64,000 nt of DNA, from NCBI RefSeq assembly GCF_003336675.1, contig NZ_QPII01000015.1, forward strand, positions 56,531 to 120,530, given 5' to 3'. Below are positions 37,600-47,185 of this stretch, piece by piece (position 1 is the stretch's first letter; the number at the start of each line of letters is the position of its first letter). Origin of the DNA: Billgrantia montanilacus (GTDB lineage Bacteria > Pseudomonadota > Gammaproteobacteria > Pseudomonadales > Halomonadaceae). Both the position numbers and the translations under genes were made by a program. The notes below the pieces were generated by a model, which was not told the origin of the DNA, made no database searches, and worked only from the letters and a program-made list of their open reading frames with translations.

Positions 37600-38085
37600 T
37601 TATTTGATGACGACGTCTGGCTTGGCGCGATGGGCATCGATGGCGGCGTTGGCCAACGCATCGGCACGTTCGTTACCCGGATGGCCACTATGGCCCTTCA
37701 CCCAGTGCCACTGCACCTGGTGCCGGTTGGCCTCCTCCAGCAGCTCTCTCCATAGCTCGGCATTCTTGACCGGCTGGCGGTTTGCTGTCTTCCAGCCACG
37801 CTTCATCCAGCCGTGGATCCACTCGGTTATACCCTTGCGCAGGTACTCGGAGTCGGTCCAGAGGTCTATCCGACATGGCTGCTTGAGCTCACGCAGCGAC
37901 ATGATGGCCGCCATCAGCTCCATCCGATTATTGGTGGTGTTCGCTTCGAAACCATTGAGGGTCTTTTCGTGTCGACCGCTGGTCAGTATTGCCCCCCAGC
38001 CGCCCGGCCCCGGGTTCCCACGGCATGCCCCATCGGTGAATATGGTGACGCTGGGTAACGACTTGCCCTGTTCGTTATCACTCAA
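37600..38085 (-). CDS. rnhA: Ribonuclease HI
   Basis: Cleaves RNA in RNA-DNA hybrids during replication. 161 residues (E. coli 155). The active-site acids lie in [12 protein letters not shown] near 12-23, N-N-R-M-E-L-M-A near 52-59, L-W-T-D-S-E-Y near 78-84 and G-N-E-R-A-D-A-L near 137-144; W-V-K-G-H-S-G carries the conserved His. It overlaps the yafS-like gene by 8 bases. Confidence 0.95.
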   Translation of the reverse strand: MSDNEQGKSLPSVTIFTDGACRGNPGPGGWGAILTSGRHEKTLNGFEANTTNNRMELMAAIMSLRELKQPCRIDLWTDSEYLRKGITEWIHGWMKRGWKTANRQPVKNAELWRELLEEANRHQVQWHWVKGHSGHPGNERADALANAAIDAHRAKPDVVIK

Positions 38086-38866
38086 CCTCTGCGGTCCTCT
38101 TGCTGGAATCTTCCACTACGGGACGCCCGATCCGGGAAGCATGGCCCAGTGAATTGCCTCCCAGCGCGCCACCAAGTCGGAGACGGGGGCGCTGAATCTG
38201 GGCCAGTTTCGTTCGGCGTCGCGCGCGTATGATGTAGCTGTCCCCAAACGGCACGTTATGACGTCGCCCCAGGGTCTCCAGCGTCGCGTTACCCGGCATG
38301 CTGCCAGGCAGATGAAAGCCGCAGTAGTCTACCCGCTCGACTCGGAAATCCACAAACGCCAGCCAGTCGCGCAATTTGGCCGGCGTCCGCCATTGCCCAC
38401 GCCACGGTAGCCGACGCCGACGCCCCGGCGAGATGCGTGTCAACCCGGCCACCCCCAGCGGGGCCCAACCGAATATGATCAAGCAGCCGTCATCGCCGGT
38501 GAGCCGAGCGGCCTCCTGCAAGAGTCGGTGAGGATTCGGCACGATTTCCAGCAGGTGATGAATGATCACCAACTGCAGGCTCTCATCGGGTAACGCCAGC
38601 GCATCGGGTGGACAGACCAGGGTAGACGGCTGCTCGGCCAGTTCGGCGGTCGGCGCCCAGCGCATGCTGTGATGAATGGGCGACATGTCGGTCAGAGTGG
38701 GCCCCATGCCGAGCTCCAGGCTGTGGAGCCCATGCAAACGCTCACAGACAGGTCCCAGGCAGGCACGTTCGGCACGCCAGTGAGCGACGCCATCGGGGCT
38801 TGACCAGTAGCGGCGCCCTTCGCGGAACAGTTGAGCCAGAGCCAACAAATCCTGTGAGTTTGACAT
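38078..38866 (-). CDS. yafS: SAM-dependent methyltransferase, YafS-like
   Basis: Class I methyltransferase-domain protein of 262 residues lying between gloB and rnhA, exactly where E. coli has yafS. The SAM-binding front reads [13 protein letters not shown] near 44-56 (a degenerate E-x-G-x-G), and [15 protein letters not shown] near 98-112 is the Methyltransf_11 motif. A basic Arg-rich patch (R-R-R-R-L-P-W-R) and basic tail follow. Substrate unknown in any species as far as I know. It overlaps rnhA by 8 bases. Confidence 0.85.
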   Translation of the reverse strand: MSNSQDLLALAQLFREGRRYWSSPDGVAHWRAERACLGPVCERLHGLHSLELGMGPTLTDMSPIHHSMRWAPTAELAEQPSTLVCPPDALALPDESLQLVIIHHLLEIVPNPHRLLQEAARLTGDDGCLIIFGWAPLGVAGLTRISPGRRRRLPWRGQWRTPAKLRDWLAFVDFRVERVDYCGFHLPGSMPGNATLETLGRRHNVPFGDSYIIRARRRTKLAQIQRPRLRLGGALGGNSLGHASRIGRPVVEDSSKRTAEVE

Positions 38867-39077
38867 TGACTACAACACCCTCCATTATCACCGGTTTTGC
38901 AGGCAATTTATAGCAAAATGGCAGCGTTTGGCCGCCATGGCAATGGCTCTCGGCTTTAGCGCGCATCGGTCGGTCGTGTCTGGAAACCATGTACACGCAT
39001 CGATAGTGCGGCTTGCGAGAACAAGGCTCCGCGCCCTGCAACACACCGGTTGACGACGCGACGAGGACGTTAGGCCT

Positions 39078-39845
39078 ATGCTGAGCGTGACACCGATTCC
39101 CGCATTTGGCGACAACTATATATGGCTAATGCGCCAGGACACGAGCCCCGATGTCTGCATCGTGGACCCCGGCGATGCCAGCCCGGTCATTCAGGCATTG
39201 GAGCGGGACAAGCTGAATCTCGCCCACGTTCTCATCACCCATCATCATCATGACCACGTCGGCGGCCTTGCCGAACTGATCGAACGATACTCACCCCACG
39301 TTATCGGCCCCCGCAACCCCCAGATAGCAGGTATCGATGAGCGTGTCGGCGAAGGCGACACCTGCCGTGTCATGGGACGCCTTTTCGACGTCATCGAGGT
39401 ACCGGGACACACCCTGGACCATATCGCCTTCTTCACCCCGGGTATCCCCCCCCTGCTGTTCTGTGGCGACACCCTGTTCTCGGCCGGCTGTGGCCGGCTG
39501 TTCGAAGGCACTCCGGAACAGATGTACCAGGCACTACAGGCGCTCGCCAGGCTGCCCGACGACACCCTGGTCTTCGCCGCACACGAATATACCCAAGCCA
39601 ATCTGACATTTGCCACAGCCGCCGACCCGAACAATCCAGACGTGGCCATGGCGCTCGAGGAGACCCGGCGCGCAAGGGATCTCGATCGGCCGACTCTGCC
39701 CAGCAGCCTGGGGCGCGAGAAGCGGATCAACCCCTTCCTGCGCTGCGCCGATCCCGAGGTGCGTGCCGCCGCTTCACAGCATGGCAATACCGATACCGAC
39801 CAGGCCACCTTCGCCACCCTGCGAGCCTGGAAAGATACATTCTGA
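39078..39845 (+). CDS. gloB: Hydroxyacylglutathione hydrolase (glyoxalase II)
   Basis: Metallo-beta-lactamase-fold enzyme that hydrolyses S-lactoylglutathione to lactate in methylglyoxal detoxification. 255 residues, normal length. The dinuclear metal motif T-H-H-H-H-D-H-V-G-G is at about 54-63; further ligands are the His in V-P-G-H-T-L-D-H, the Asp in C-G-D-T-L-F-S-A-G-C-G and the His in A-A-H-E-Y-T. The substrate-binding C-terminal domain (N-P-F-L-R) is present. Divergent from yafS; mltD follows. Confidence 0.95.
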   Translation: MLSVTPIPAFGDNYIWLMRQDTSPDVCIVDPGDASPVIQALERDKLNLAHVLITHHHHDHVGGLAELIERYSPHVIGPRNPQIAGIDERVGEGDTCRVMGRLFDVIEVPGHTLDHIAFFTPGIPPLLFCGDTLFSAGCGRLFEGTPEQMYQALQALARLPDDTLVFAAHEYTQANLTFATAADPNNPDVAMALEETRRARDLDRPTLPSSLGREKRINPFLRCADPEVRAAASQHGNTDTDQATFATLRAWKDTF

Positions 39846-39914
39846 TTTTCGACGCATCCCATGGAAGCCTGGCGGCCCCCCGTCACGCCGCCTCAGCGAC
39901 CTGAAGGAGAACGC

Positions 39915-41072
39915 ATGACCTACCATACCGCTCGACGAAGAGCCTTGGGCCTCGTCAGCAGCCTTGCCCTGTTCGGAGCCTTGGCTACCGGCGCACATAG
40001 TCAGGCTGCCCCCCACCCCGGAGCCAGCAATGCGTTCTCGACGACGCATTTCTGGGACGATCTGCAACTGGATTATCTTCCCGGCGACACCTGGGAGCGG
40101 TTGCGTGACAACCTGCAATGGCAGGATCGTAGCCACGATGCGCGCGTCCAGCACTGGATCGAGTACTATCGGGGCAACCCGTCCAACGTGGTCGAGATCA
40201 TCGAGCGGGCTCGCCCCTGGATGGCCTGGATAAACGAGAAAGTGGAAACACGTGGTCTGCCTGGCGAAATTGCACTGATCCCTTTCGTGGAGAGCTCCTT
40301 CGATCCCACGGCACGGAGTCATCGCGGCGCCGCCGGGCTCTGGCAGTTCATGCCAGGTACCGGAGATGCCCTGGGCCTTAGCCGCCTCAATGGCTACGAC
40401 GGTCGACTCGATGTCGTGGCTTCGACCGAGGCTGCCCTGGATTATATCGAGCTGCAGGCAGAACAGTGGTATGAGGGTGACCTCGAGCTCTCTCTCGCCG
40501 CCTACAATGCCGGAGCCGGCACCGTAAACCGCGCGCGACATGCCGCCTCCGCCCGTGGCGAGCCAACGGACTACTGGCATCTCCAGTTGCCCAACGAAAC
40601 CATGCAATACCTGCCAAAGCTCAATGCCATCGCTGCCATCATCGCCGACCCCGAGGCCCACGGTGTCGAATTACCGGAAATCGACGATGCACCGACCTTC
40701 GCCAAGGTAACGGTGGAGGCGCCAATCAACCTTGCTCAACTGGCCACCGTCTCGGGCATGGACCAGGCCGAACTGTCGGCACTCAATCCCGGCCTGACCA
40801 ATGGCAGCGCTCATCCCGCCACGGCCGAAGTGGTGCTGGTGCCGATCGAGCATGAAGACGCGGTCCTTGCCCACCTCACGGCCCCGCTACCGCCGGGCCC
40901 CGGCACTGGTGCGGAGCAGTATGTGGTTGTCCGAGGCGACAGCCTGTCGTCCATTGCCGCCCTGCACGGCAGCAGCGTGGAAGAGATACGCCAGCAAAAC
41001 GGACTCAACGGGGACGTCATCCACGAGGGGCAACGGCTGGACATTCCCCGGCGCAGCCTGGCCGCACGTTGA
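39915..41072 (+). CDS. mltD: Membrane-bound lytic murein transglycosylase D
   Basis: Cleaves peptidoglycan glycan strands in the periplasm. Start at ATG 39915 (M-T-Y-H-T-A-R-R-R) follows GAAGGAGA; a frame start at 39861 adds 18 residues without a ribosome site. Signal peptide residues 1-32; no obvious lipobox cysteine, unlike E. coli MltD. The SLT domain has the catalytic Glu in L-I-P-F-V-E-S-S-F-D-P near 115-125, A-A-G-L-W-Q-F-M-P-G-T and A-A-Y-N-A-G-A-G. One LysM repeat at the C-terminus (Y-V-V-V-R-G-D-S-L-S-S-I-A) where E. coli has two. The neighbours gloB-yafS-rnhA match E. coli order. Confidence 0.92.
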   Translation: MTYHTARRRALGLVSSLALFGALATGAHSQAAPHPGASNAFSTTHFWDDLQLDYLPGDTWERLRDNLQWQDRSHDARVQHWIEYYRGNPSNVVEIIERARPWMAWINEKVETRGLPGEIALIPFVESSFDPTARSHRGAAGLWQFMPGTGDALGLSRLNGYDGRLDVVASTEAALDYIELQAEQWYEGDLELSLAAYNAGAGTVNRARHAASARGEPTDYWHLQLPNETMQYLPKLNAIAAIIADPEAHGVELPEIDDAPTFAKVTVEAPINLAQLATVSGMDQAELSALNPGLTNGSAHPATAEVVLVPIEHEDAVLAHLTAPLPPGPGTGAEQYVVVRGDSLSSIAALHGSSVEEIRQQNGLNGDVIHEGQRLDIPRRSLAAR

Positions 41073-41077
41073 CAGCC

Positions 41078-41241
41078 AGGAGCCTGTCGGACTTAACGCT
41101 GATCTACTGCGAGACCCGGTCTTTCGGCCAATTTCATTCGATCTGATTCGTTAAATAGCGGGCTATTCGCCTCATCAGATCGATAAACTTGTCTCGAAAT
41201 CCAAATCTCTCGTGACGATCGGTCATATCCGACAGGCTCCT
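41078..41241. repeat. MITE-like element with 14-bp terminal inverted repeats and nested hairpin
   Basis: AGGAGCCTGTCGGA (41078-41091) and its exact complement (41228-41241) bound 164 bp with no gene. Inside are further arms in nested order: CGAGAC 41110-41115/GTCTCG 41191-41196, CGATCTGAT 41139-41147/ATCAGATCG 41174-41182, AATAGC 41154-41159/GCTATT 41162-41167. The whole can fold into one long interrupted hairpin. No target-site duplication is obvious. It starts 6 bases after the mltD stop. Confidence 0.7.
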
Positions 41242-41345
41242 AGCGTCATGAAATTCGACAGGATAGGTTTACAAGCAACGGAAGGCCTGACACCTTAAGG
41301 CGGCACCCCTGCCTGCCAGGGCATGTTTCAGCAAGGATGTCATCG

Positions 41346-43181
41346 ATGCGGTTCGTCATACGTTGCCTCTTCTTGATTGCCCTGGCCACGGGCTGGGTTT
41401 CGTCGACAATCGCCGACGAGCACGAAGCGATTCCTACCGTTCATGGCCTCGCTCTCTACGACGAGCCGGCCTTGAGTGAAGGCTTTGATCACTTCCCCTA
41501 CGTCAATCCGGCTGCCCCCAAGGGGGGCAGCCTGACCCGTGCCGCCGTGGGCAGCAGCTTCGATTCCACCAACCCCTTCATCATCCGTGGCACACCCGCT
41601 ATCGGCATCGGTGAAATCTACGACACCCTACTGGTGGAAAACGTCGATGAGCCTTTCAGCGTTTACGGCCTGCTGGCCGAAGGCATGCGCCTCGACCCCG
41701 ACCGGTTCTGGATCGAGTTCGACCTTCGGCCCGAGGCACGCTTCCACGATGGCGAGCCCGTCACCGCCGAGGACGTAGTCTTCAGCTTCAATCTGCTGGT
41801 GGAGGAAGGCAACCCGTTCTACCGCGGCTACTACGCCGATGTGGAGAGTGTCGAAGCGCTGGAGCGCCATACCGTCCGCTTCGAGTTCGCCACCAACCAC
41901 TCCCGCGAGCTGCCCTTGATCGTGGGCCAGTTGCCGATCCTGCCGAAGCACTACTGGCAGGAGCACGACTTCAGCGCACCGACCCTGGCACGCCATCCCG
42001 GCTCCGGCCCCTATCGCCTCGCCGAGGTGGAACCTGGCCGCCGCATCGTCTATGAGCGAGTGCCGGACTACTGGGGCGCCGAACTGCCCGTGAATCGTGG
42101 ACGCCACAATATCGACCGGCTCATCTACGATTACTATCGAGACCGCGATATCGCCTGGGAGGCATTCAAGGCCGGCGTCATGGACTATCGCACCGATGCT
42201 CGTGCCGCCACCTGGGCCATCGGTTACGACTTCCCCGCCTACAACGACGGCCTGGTGAAGCGGATCACCGTGCCGGACGGGCAGCCGTCACGCATGCAGG
42301 CCTTTGTCTTCAACCTGCGAGAGGATAAATTCCAGGACGTTCGCGTACGCGAGGCGCTCAATCTCACCTTCGACTTCCCATGGCTCAACGCCAACCTCTT
42401 TTACGACTCCTACAGCCAGACAGAGAGTTACTTTCAGAACTCCGAGATGGCGGCCGAAGGGCTGCCGACAGAGCCGGAGCTCGCCCTGCTCGAACCGCAC
42501 CGTGACGCCTTGCCCGAGCGGGTCTTCGACAGTGCGTTACCTATCGATCACCCGACTGATCTGCGCGAGCGCCTGCGACTGGCCTACGAACTGCTGCTGG
42601 AGGCGGGCTATGAGGTCCGGGATGGTGTCCTGGTAGACGGTGACCGCGGACATCCGTTATCCGTCGAGGTCATGCTGTTCGACAGCGGCCTGGAACGAGT
42701 CGTGCAACCCATGCTGCGCAACATGTCACGCCTCGGCATTCAGGGCAGCCTGCGCATCGTCGATATCAACCAGTACCTCAACCGCCTGAGAAGCTTCGAC
42801 TTCGAGATCATCACCGGTCAGTTTCCCCAGTCAAACAACCCCGGCAACGAACAGCGCGAATTCTGGACCAGCGACTTCGCTGAGAGCCCCCAGAGCCGCA
42901 ACCTGATGGGGTTGAAGGATCCGGTGGTCGATGAACTGGTCGAGCGCCTGATACGGGCCGACAGCCGGCGTGAGCTCAATACAGCCGCTCGCGCGCTGGA
43001 CCGGGTGCTGAGGTGGAACTTCATTACCATCCCCCATTACCATTCCGGCGAGACGCGAATTGCCGTCTGGGACAAGTTCGGTTATCCCGAGCCTTTCCCC
43101 GAGTACGGGTTCGACCTGTCGGCCTGGTGGGTCGACATCGAGCGAGAAGACGAGATCAACCGTCGTCTTCGCCGCCGATAG
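41346..43181 (+). CDS. yejA: Peptide ABC transporter substrate-binding protein (YejA)
   Basis: Periplasmic binding protein of the YejABEF importer, which in E. coli takes up microcin C-like peptides and other oligopeptides. Start at the second ATG, 41346 (M-R-F-V-I-R-C-L), 8 bases after AAGGA, giving 611 residues. Signal peptide residues 1-25; SBP_bac_5 domain with R-F-W-I-E-F-D-L-R-P-E-A-R-F-H-D-G-E-P-V near 115-135 and A-S-D... replaced by N-L-M-G-L-K-D-P-V-V-D near the end, both typical of the YejA branch. First gene of the operon yejABEF; a MITE-like repeat lies upstream. Confidence 0.92.
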   Translation: MRFVIRCLFLIALATGWVSSTIADEHEAIPTVHGLALYDEPALSEGFDHFPYVNPAAPKGGSLTRAAVGSSFDSTNPFIIRGTPAIGIGEIYDTLLVENVDEPFSVYGLLAEGMRLDPDRFWIEFDLRPEARFHDGEPVTAEDVVFSFNLLVEEGNPFYRGYYADVESVEALERHTVRFEFATNHSRELPLIVGQLPILPKHYWQEHDFSAPTLARHPGSGPYRLAEVEPGRRIVYERVPDYWGAELPVNRGRHNIDRLIYDYYRDRDIAWEAFKAGVMDYRTDARAATWAIGYDFPAYNDGLVKRITVPDGQPSRMQAFVFNLREDKFQDVRVREALNLTFDFPWLNANLFYDSYSQTESYFQNSEMAAEGLPTEPELALLEPHRDALPERVFDSALPIDHPTDLRERLRLAYELLLEAGYEVRDGVLVDGDRGHPLSVEVMLFDSGLERVVQPMLRNMSRLGIQGSLRIVDINQYLNRLRSFDFEIITGQFPQSNNPGNEQREFWTSDFAESPQSRNLMGLKDPVVDELVERLIRADSRRELNTAARALDRVLRWNFITIPHYHSGETRIAVWDKFGYPEPFPEYGFDLSAWWVDIEREDEINRRLRRR

Positions 43182-43230
43182 ACCGTGCGGGTACCTCTGT
43201 TAATGCTGCTTTCACAAGGATGACCCCATC

Positions 43231-44304
43231 GTGAGCCGCTACATCCTGCGCCGACTGCTGCTGATGATTCCTACCCTCATTGGAATCATGCTGCTCAACT
43301 TCATCATCGTCCAGGCTGCCCCTGGCGGCCCCATCGACCAGATGATGGCGCGATTCGAAGGCATGGACGCCATGTCCAGTACCCGACTCGATGCCGGCGG
43401 CGGCGACGTTGTCGTCCGGGACGAATCCCGCGGCGCTCGCGGCGTGGACCCACGTTTCATCGAACAGCTCGAGCAGCAGTTCGGCTTTGACAAGCCGGCC
43501 CATATCCGCTTCTTCGGCATGATGCGCGACTATGCCACCTTTGATTTCGGCAACAGCTTCTTCCGTGATCGACCGGTGGTCGAACTGATGATCGAGCGAT
43601 TGCCGGTGTCGATATCGCTTGGCCTCTGGACCACTCTGCTCGTGTATCTGATATCGATTCCGCTGGGCATCCGCAAGGCGCTACATCATGGCTCACGGTT
43701 CGATGTCTGGACCTCCGGGCTGGTGATCGTGGGCTATGCGATCCCCGGCTTCCTTTTCGCCATCCTGCTCATCGTGCTGTTCGCTGGGGGCAGTTACTGG
43801 GACTTTTTCCCACTTCGCGGACTCACCTCGCCGGATTTTCACGAACTCTCCACCTGGGGCAAGATCAAGGATTACTTCTGGCACATCACCCTGCCGGTAG
43901 TGGCCATGACCATCGGCAGCTTTGCCACCCTGACCATGCTGACCAAGAACAGCTTCCTCGACGAAATTCACAAGCAGTATGTGCTCACCGCCCGCGCCAA
44001 GGGCGCCAGTGACCGTCGGACGCTCTATGGCCACGTGTTCCGCAATGCCATGCTGATCATCATCGCCGGCCTGCCCGGGGCACTGATCACGATCTTCTTC
44101 ACCGGCTCGCTCTTGATCGAAGTGATCTTCTCACTAGAGGGCCTGGGGCTGCTGGGGTTCGAGGCGGTGATGCAGCGCGACTATCCGGTGATCTTCGGCA
44201 CGCTTTTCCTCTACACCCTGATCGGGTTGATTCTGAAACTGGTTTCCGACCTCACCTATGTCTGGGTGGATCCACGTATCGATTTCGAGACTCGGGAGTC
44301 CTGA
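43231..44304 (+). CDS. yejB: Peptide ABC transporter permease YejB
   Basis: First inner-membrane permease of the YejABEF system, 357 residues. GTG start at 43231 with AAGGATG upstream. N-terminal helix ([14 protein letters not shown]), a periplasmic insert rich in Asp/Arg, then five more helices. The ABC permease EAA loop is at [11 protein letters not shown] near 252-262. It begins 49 bases after yejA and 4 bases separate it from yejE. Confidence 0.93.
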   Translation: MSRYILRRLLLMIPTLIGIMLLNFIIVQAAPGGPIDQMMARFEGMDAMSSTRLDAGGGDVVVRDESRGARGVDPRFIEQLEQQFGFDKPAHIRFFGMMRDYATFDFGNSFFRDRPVVELMIERLPVSISLGLWTTLLVYLISIPLGIRKALHHGSRFDVWTSGLVIVGYAIPGFLFAILLIVLFAGGSYWDFFPLRGLTSPDFHELSTWGKIKDYFWHITLPVVAMTIGSFATLTMLTKNSFLDEIHKQYVLTARAKGASDRRTLYGHVFRNAMLIIIAGLPGALITIFFTGSLLIEVIFSLEGLGLLGFEAVMQRDYPVIFGTLFLYTLIGLILKLVSDLTYVWVDPRIDFETRES

Positions 44305-44308
44305 GCCA

Positions 44309-45394
44309 ATGGCCTTTGCGTTCACCTCCAAGCTCTCCCCCATCGCCCGTCGACGCATCAGCGTCTTCCGCCAGAATCGCCGGGCGCGGGTGTCGCTATG
44401 GATCTTCCTGGTCCTGTTTGGCGTGAGCCTCGTCGCCGAACTGATCGCCAACGACAAACCCATCGTGATGCAATTCGATGGGCAGTGGTATGCGCCCCTG
44501 CTGGTGGAATATCCCGAGACCGAGTTCGGCGGGTTCCTGCCGACACGAACCGATTACCACGACCCGTTCATACAGGCGCAGATCGAGGACCATGGTTGGG
44601 CGCTCTGGCCACCGATCCCCTTCTCCTACCAGACCCTGGACATGCAGATGATGCGCCCCTCGCCATCCCCGCCAGACAGGCGTCACTGGCTGGGTACCGA
44701 TGACCAGGGGCGCGACGTCCTGGCCCGTGTCATCTACGGCTTCCGATTGTCTGTGTTCTTCGCTCTGGTGCTGACTGCCGGCTCGCTGGTGATGGGCGTG
44801 CTCATCGGTGGCATACAGGGCTATTTCGGCGGCAAGACCGATCTGGTAGGACAGCGCCTGACCGAGATCTGGTCGGGACTGCCGGTACTGTTTCTCTTGA
44901 TTATCCTCGCCAGCCTCGTGCAACCGGGCTTCTGGTGGCTGCTGGGTATCATGCTGCTCTTCTCCTGGCTGGGCCTGGTGGACGTAGTGCGCGCCGAGTT
45001 CCTGCGGGCACGAAACCTGGAGTATGTGCGCGCCGCCAAGGCCATGGGCCTACCCTCGCGCCTGATCATGTGGCGTCACGTCCTGCCCAATGCCATGGTG
45101 GCGACACTTACCTTTATTCCCTTCCTGTTCACCGGTGCCATCACCACGCTGACGGCACTGGACTTCCTCGGCTTCGGCCTGCCACCCGGCTCACCGTCGC
45201 TGGGAGAACTTGTCGCCCAGGGCAAGAACAACCTGCATGCACCCTGGCTAGGCATTACCGCCTTTATCAGCCTGTCGCTGATGCTGTCGCTGCTCGTGTT
45301 CATCGGCGAGGGACTGCGTGATGCATTCGACCCGCGACACATTCAGCACGCCCAGAGTGCCACTCCCCTGACCAGGACCCAGCCCAATGCCTGA
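44309..45394 (+). CDS. yejE: Peptide ABC transporter permease YejE
   Basis: Second permease, 361 residues from ATG 44309 (M-A-F-A-F-T-S-K-L-S); an earlier in-frame start would lie inside yejB. After a first helix (F-L-V-L-F-G-V-S-L-V-A-E-L-I) comes the long periplasmic segment with D-Y-H-D-P-F and H-W-L-G-T-D-D-Q-G-R-D-V, diagnostic of YejE/DppC. EAA loop: R-A-A-K-A-M-G-L-P near 247-255. It overlaps yejF by 8 bases. Confidence 0.93.
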   Translation: MAFAFTSKLSPIARRRISVFRQNRRARVSLWIFLVLFGVSLVAELIANDKPIVMQFDGQWYAPLLVEYPETEFGGFLPTRTDYHDPFIQAQIEDHGWALWPPIPFSYQTLDMQMMRPSPSPPDRRHWLGTDDQGRDVLARVIYGFRLSVFFALVLTAGSLVMGVLIGGIQGYFGGKTDLVGQRLTEIWSGLPVLFLLIILASLVQPGFWWLLGIMLLFSWLGLVDVVRAEFLRARNLEYVRAAKAMGLPSRLIMWRHVLPNAMVATLTFIPFLFTGAITTLTALDFLGFGLPPGSPSLGELVAQGKNNLHAPWLGITAFISLSLMLSLLVFIGEGLRDAFDPRHIQHAQSATPLTRTQPNA

Positions 45395-46985
45395 ATCGCA
45401 TTCACGAGACCTGCTGCGTTTGGATAAGCTGAGCATCGCGTTCGACGGCGTTCCGGTATTGCAGGAGCTCACCCTCGAGGTGCGACGCGGCGAGACACTT
45501 GCTCTGGTGGGCGAATCCGGCTCCGGCAAGTCGGTGGCAGCGCTGGGCACCATGAACCTGCTACCCGATAACGCTAGCGTGGAGGGTGGCCGCTGGCTGG
45601 GCAAGACTGACCTGACCAGCCTCAGGAAGCGTGACTGGCAGGGGCTGCGTGGAGGACGTGTCGGATTCATTTTTCAGGAACCCATGACCTCGCTCAATCC
45701 GCTGCACACCGTGGCCAAGCAGATCGGAGAGACACTGCGGTTGCACCAGGGGCTTTCGGGCCGTGCGGCACGCGAGCGCACGCGTACACTGCTGGAGCAG
45801 GTGAAACTGCCACGCCCCGATGAGCTGCTGGACGCCTGGCCGCACCAGCTCTCCGGCGGCCAGCGCCAGCGCGTGATGATCGCCATGGCAATTGCCAACG
45901 ATCCCGAACTGCTGATCGCCGACGAGCCCACCACCGCACTGGATGTCACCGTTCAGCAGGAAATTCTTGCCCTGCTCGCCGAGCTTCGCGACCGCCACGG
46001 CATGGGCATGCTCTTCATCACCCACGACCTCAACCTGGTTCGCCGGCATGCCGACCGGGTTTGTGTACTCTACAATGGCCGCGAGCAGGAAACCGGGCCG
46101 GTTTCCGAAGTCTTCCACTCACCCCGCAGCGACTATACCCGGACCCTGCTGGAGGCCGAACCCACGGGGCACCCCGTGCCAGTATCCGCCGTCGCGCCGC
46201 TGCTACGGGCCAGAGGCGTGTCAGTCAGCTTCCAGCGACCAAAACGACTGTTCGCCAAGCGTCCGCCACCCTTCGAAGCGGTCAAACCGATAGACCTTCA
46301 CATCGCCCCCGGCGAAACCCTGGGCGTCGTCGGTGAATCAGGCTCGGGCAAGACCACCCTGGCCATGGCCCTCCTGCGACTCACGCCCTGTGACGGCGAG
46401 ATCGATTTCGGCGGCGAACGTCTCCATCGATTGAGCGGCAACGCGCTTCGCAAGCGGCGGCGTCGCTTCCAGGTCGTCTTTCAGGACCCCTATGGATCGC
46501 TATCGCCTCGCCTGCCAGTCTCGGAAATCGTCAGCGAAGGACTGCGCTTTCACTATCCCAAGCTTGCGGAGAACGAAGTGCTGCAACGGGTTCAGGCCAC
46601 GCTGCAGGAAGTTGGCCTGCCGGCCGACTGTGCCGCGCGCTATCCCCATGAGTTCTCGGGAGGCCAGCGACAGCGCATTGCCGTGGCTCGAGCGCTCATC
46701 CTCGAACCCGAGCTGGTGATACTGGACGAACCGACCTCGGCCCTCGACCGCACCGTACAGAAACAGCTCGTGGAATTGCTTCGCGACCTGCAGGCTCGTC
46801 GCGGTCTGAGCTACCTCTTCATCAGCCATGACCTTGCCGTGGTACGTGCGATGGCGCACCGCGTGATGGTACTGAAAGAGGGTGAGCTGATAGAGGAAGG
46901 TAACTGCCTGGATGTGCTCCAGAACCCGGGCAGCGACTACACACGCGCACTGGTCAAGGCAGCAGGGCTTCGGCCCGACACCTGA
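45387..46985 (+). CDS. yejF: Peptide ABC transporter dual ATPase YejF
   Basis: Energising subunit with two ABC domains fused, 532 residues. Domain 1: Walker A G-E-S-G-S-G-K-S near 38-45, signature L-S-G-G-Q-R-Q near 155-161, Walker B L-L-I-A-D-E-P. Domain 2: Walker A G-E-S-G-S-G-K-T near 317-324, signature F-S-G-G-Q-R-Q, Walker B L-V-I-L-D-E-P. Complete in both, as in E. coli YejF (529). Last gene of the operon; no strong terminator is seen in the 128 bases before the next open frame, though a -10-like TATAAT appears at 47070. Confidence 0.94.
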   Translation: MPESHSRDLLRLDKLSIAFDGVPVLQELTLEVRRGETLALVGESGSGKSVAALGTMNLLPDNASVEGGRWLGKTDLTSLRKRDWQGLRGGRVGFIFQEPMTSLNPLHTVAKQIGETLRLHQGLSGRAARERTRTLLEQVKLPRPDELLDAWPHQLSGGQRQRVMIAMAIANDPELLIADEPTTALDVTVQQEILALLAELRDRHGMGMLFITHDLNLVRRHADRVCVLYNGREQETGPVSEVFHSPRSDYTRTLLEAEPTGHPVPVSAVAPLLRARGVSVSFQRPKRLFAKRPPPFEAVKPIDLHIAPGETLGVVGESGSGKTTLAMALLRLTPCDGEIDFGGERLHRLSGNALRKRRRRFQVVFQDPYGSLSPRLPVSEIVSEGLRFHYPKLAENEVLQRVQATLQEVGLPADCAARYPHEFSGGQRQRIAVARALILEPELVILDEPTSALDRTVQKQLVELLRDLQARRGLSYLFISHDLAVVRAMAHRVMVLKEGELIEEGNCLDVLQNPGSDYTRALVKAAGLRPDT

Positions 46986-47185
46986 CCCCCTGTCACGATG
47001 ATCGCATGGCTTGAAGCATGAGACGTTGAAACAGCAGCATGCATAGGGATATTAGAAGAAGGATAACGGTATAATGCCCATGGCCACCCCTATACCACCG
47101 TTGAGAGCCACCCATGTCCCAGCTAATGGGTGCTCGGTGTGGTTGCTTTATACTGGTAGCCTGCCTTCCTGCCCAAAGTGACGCT

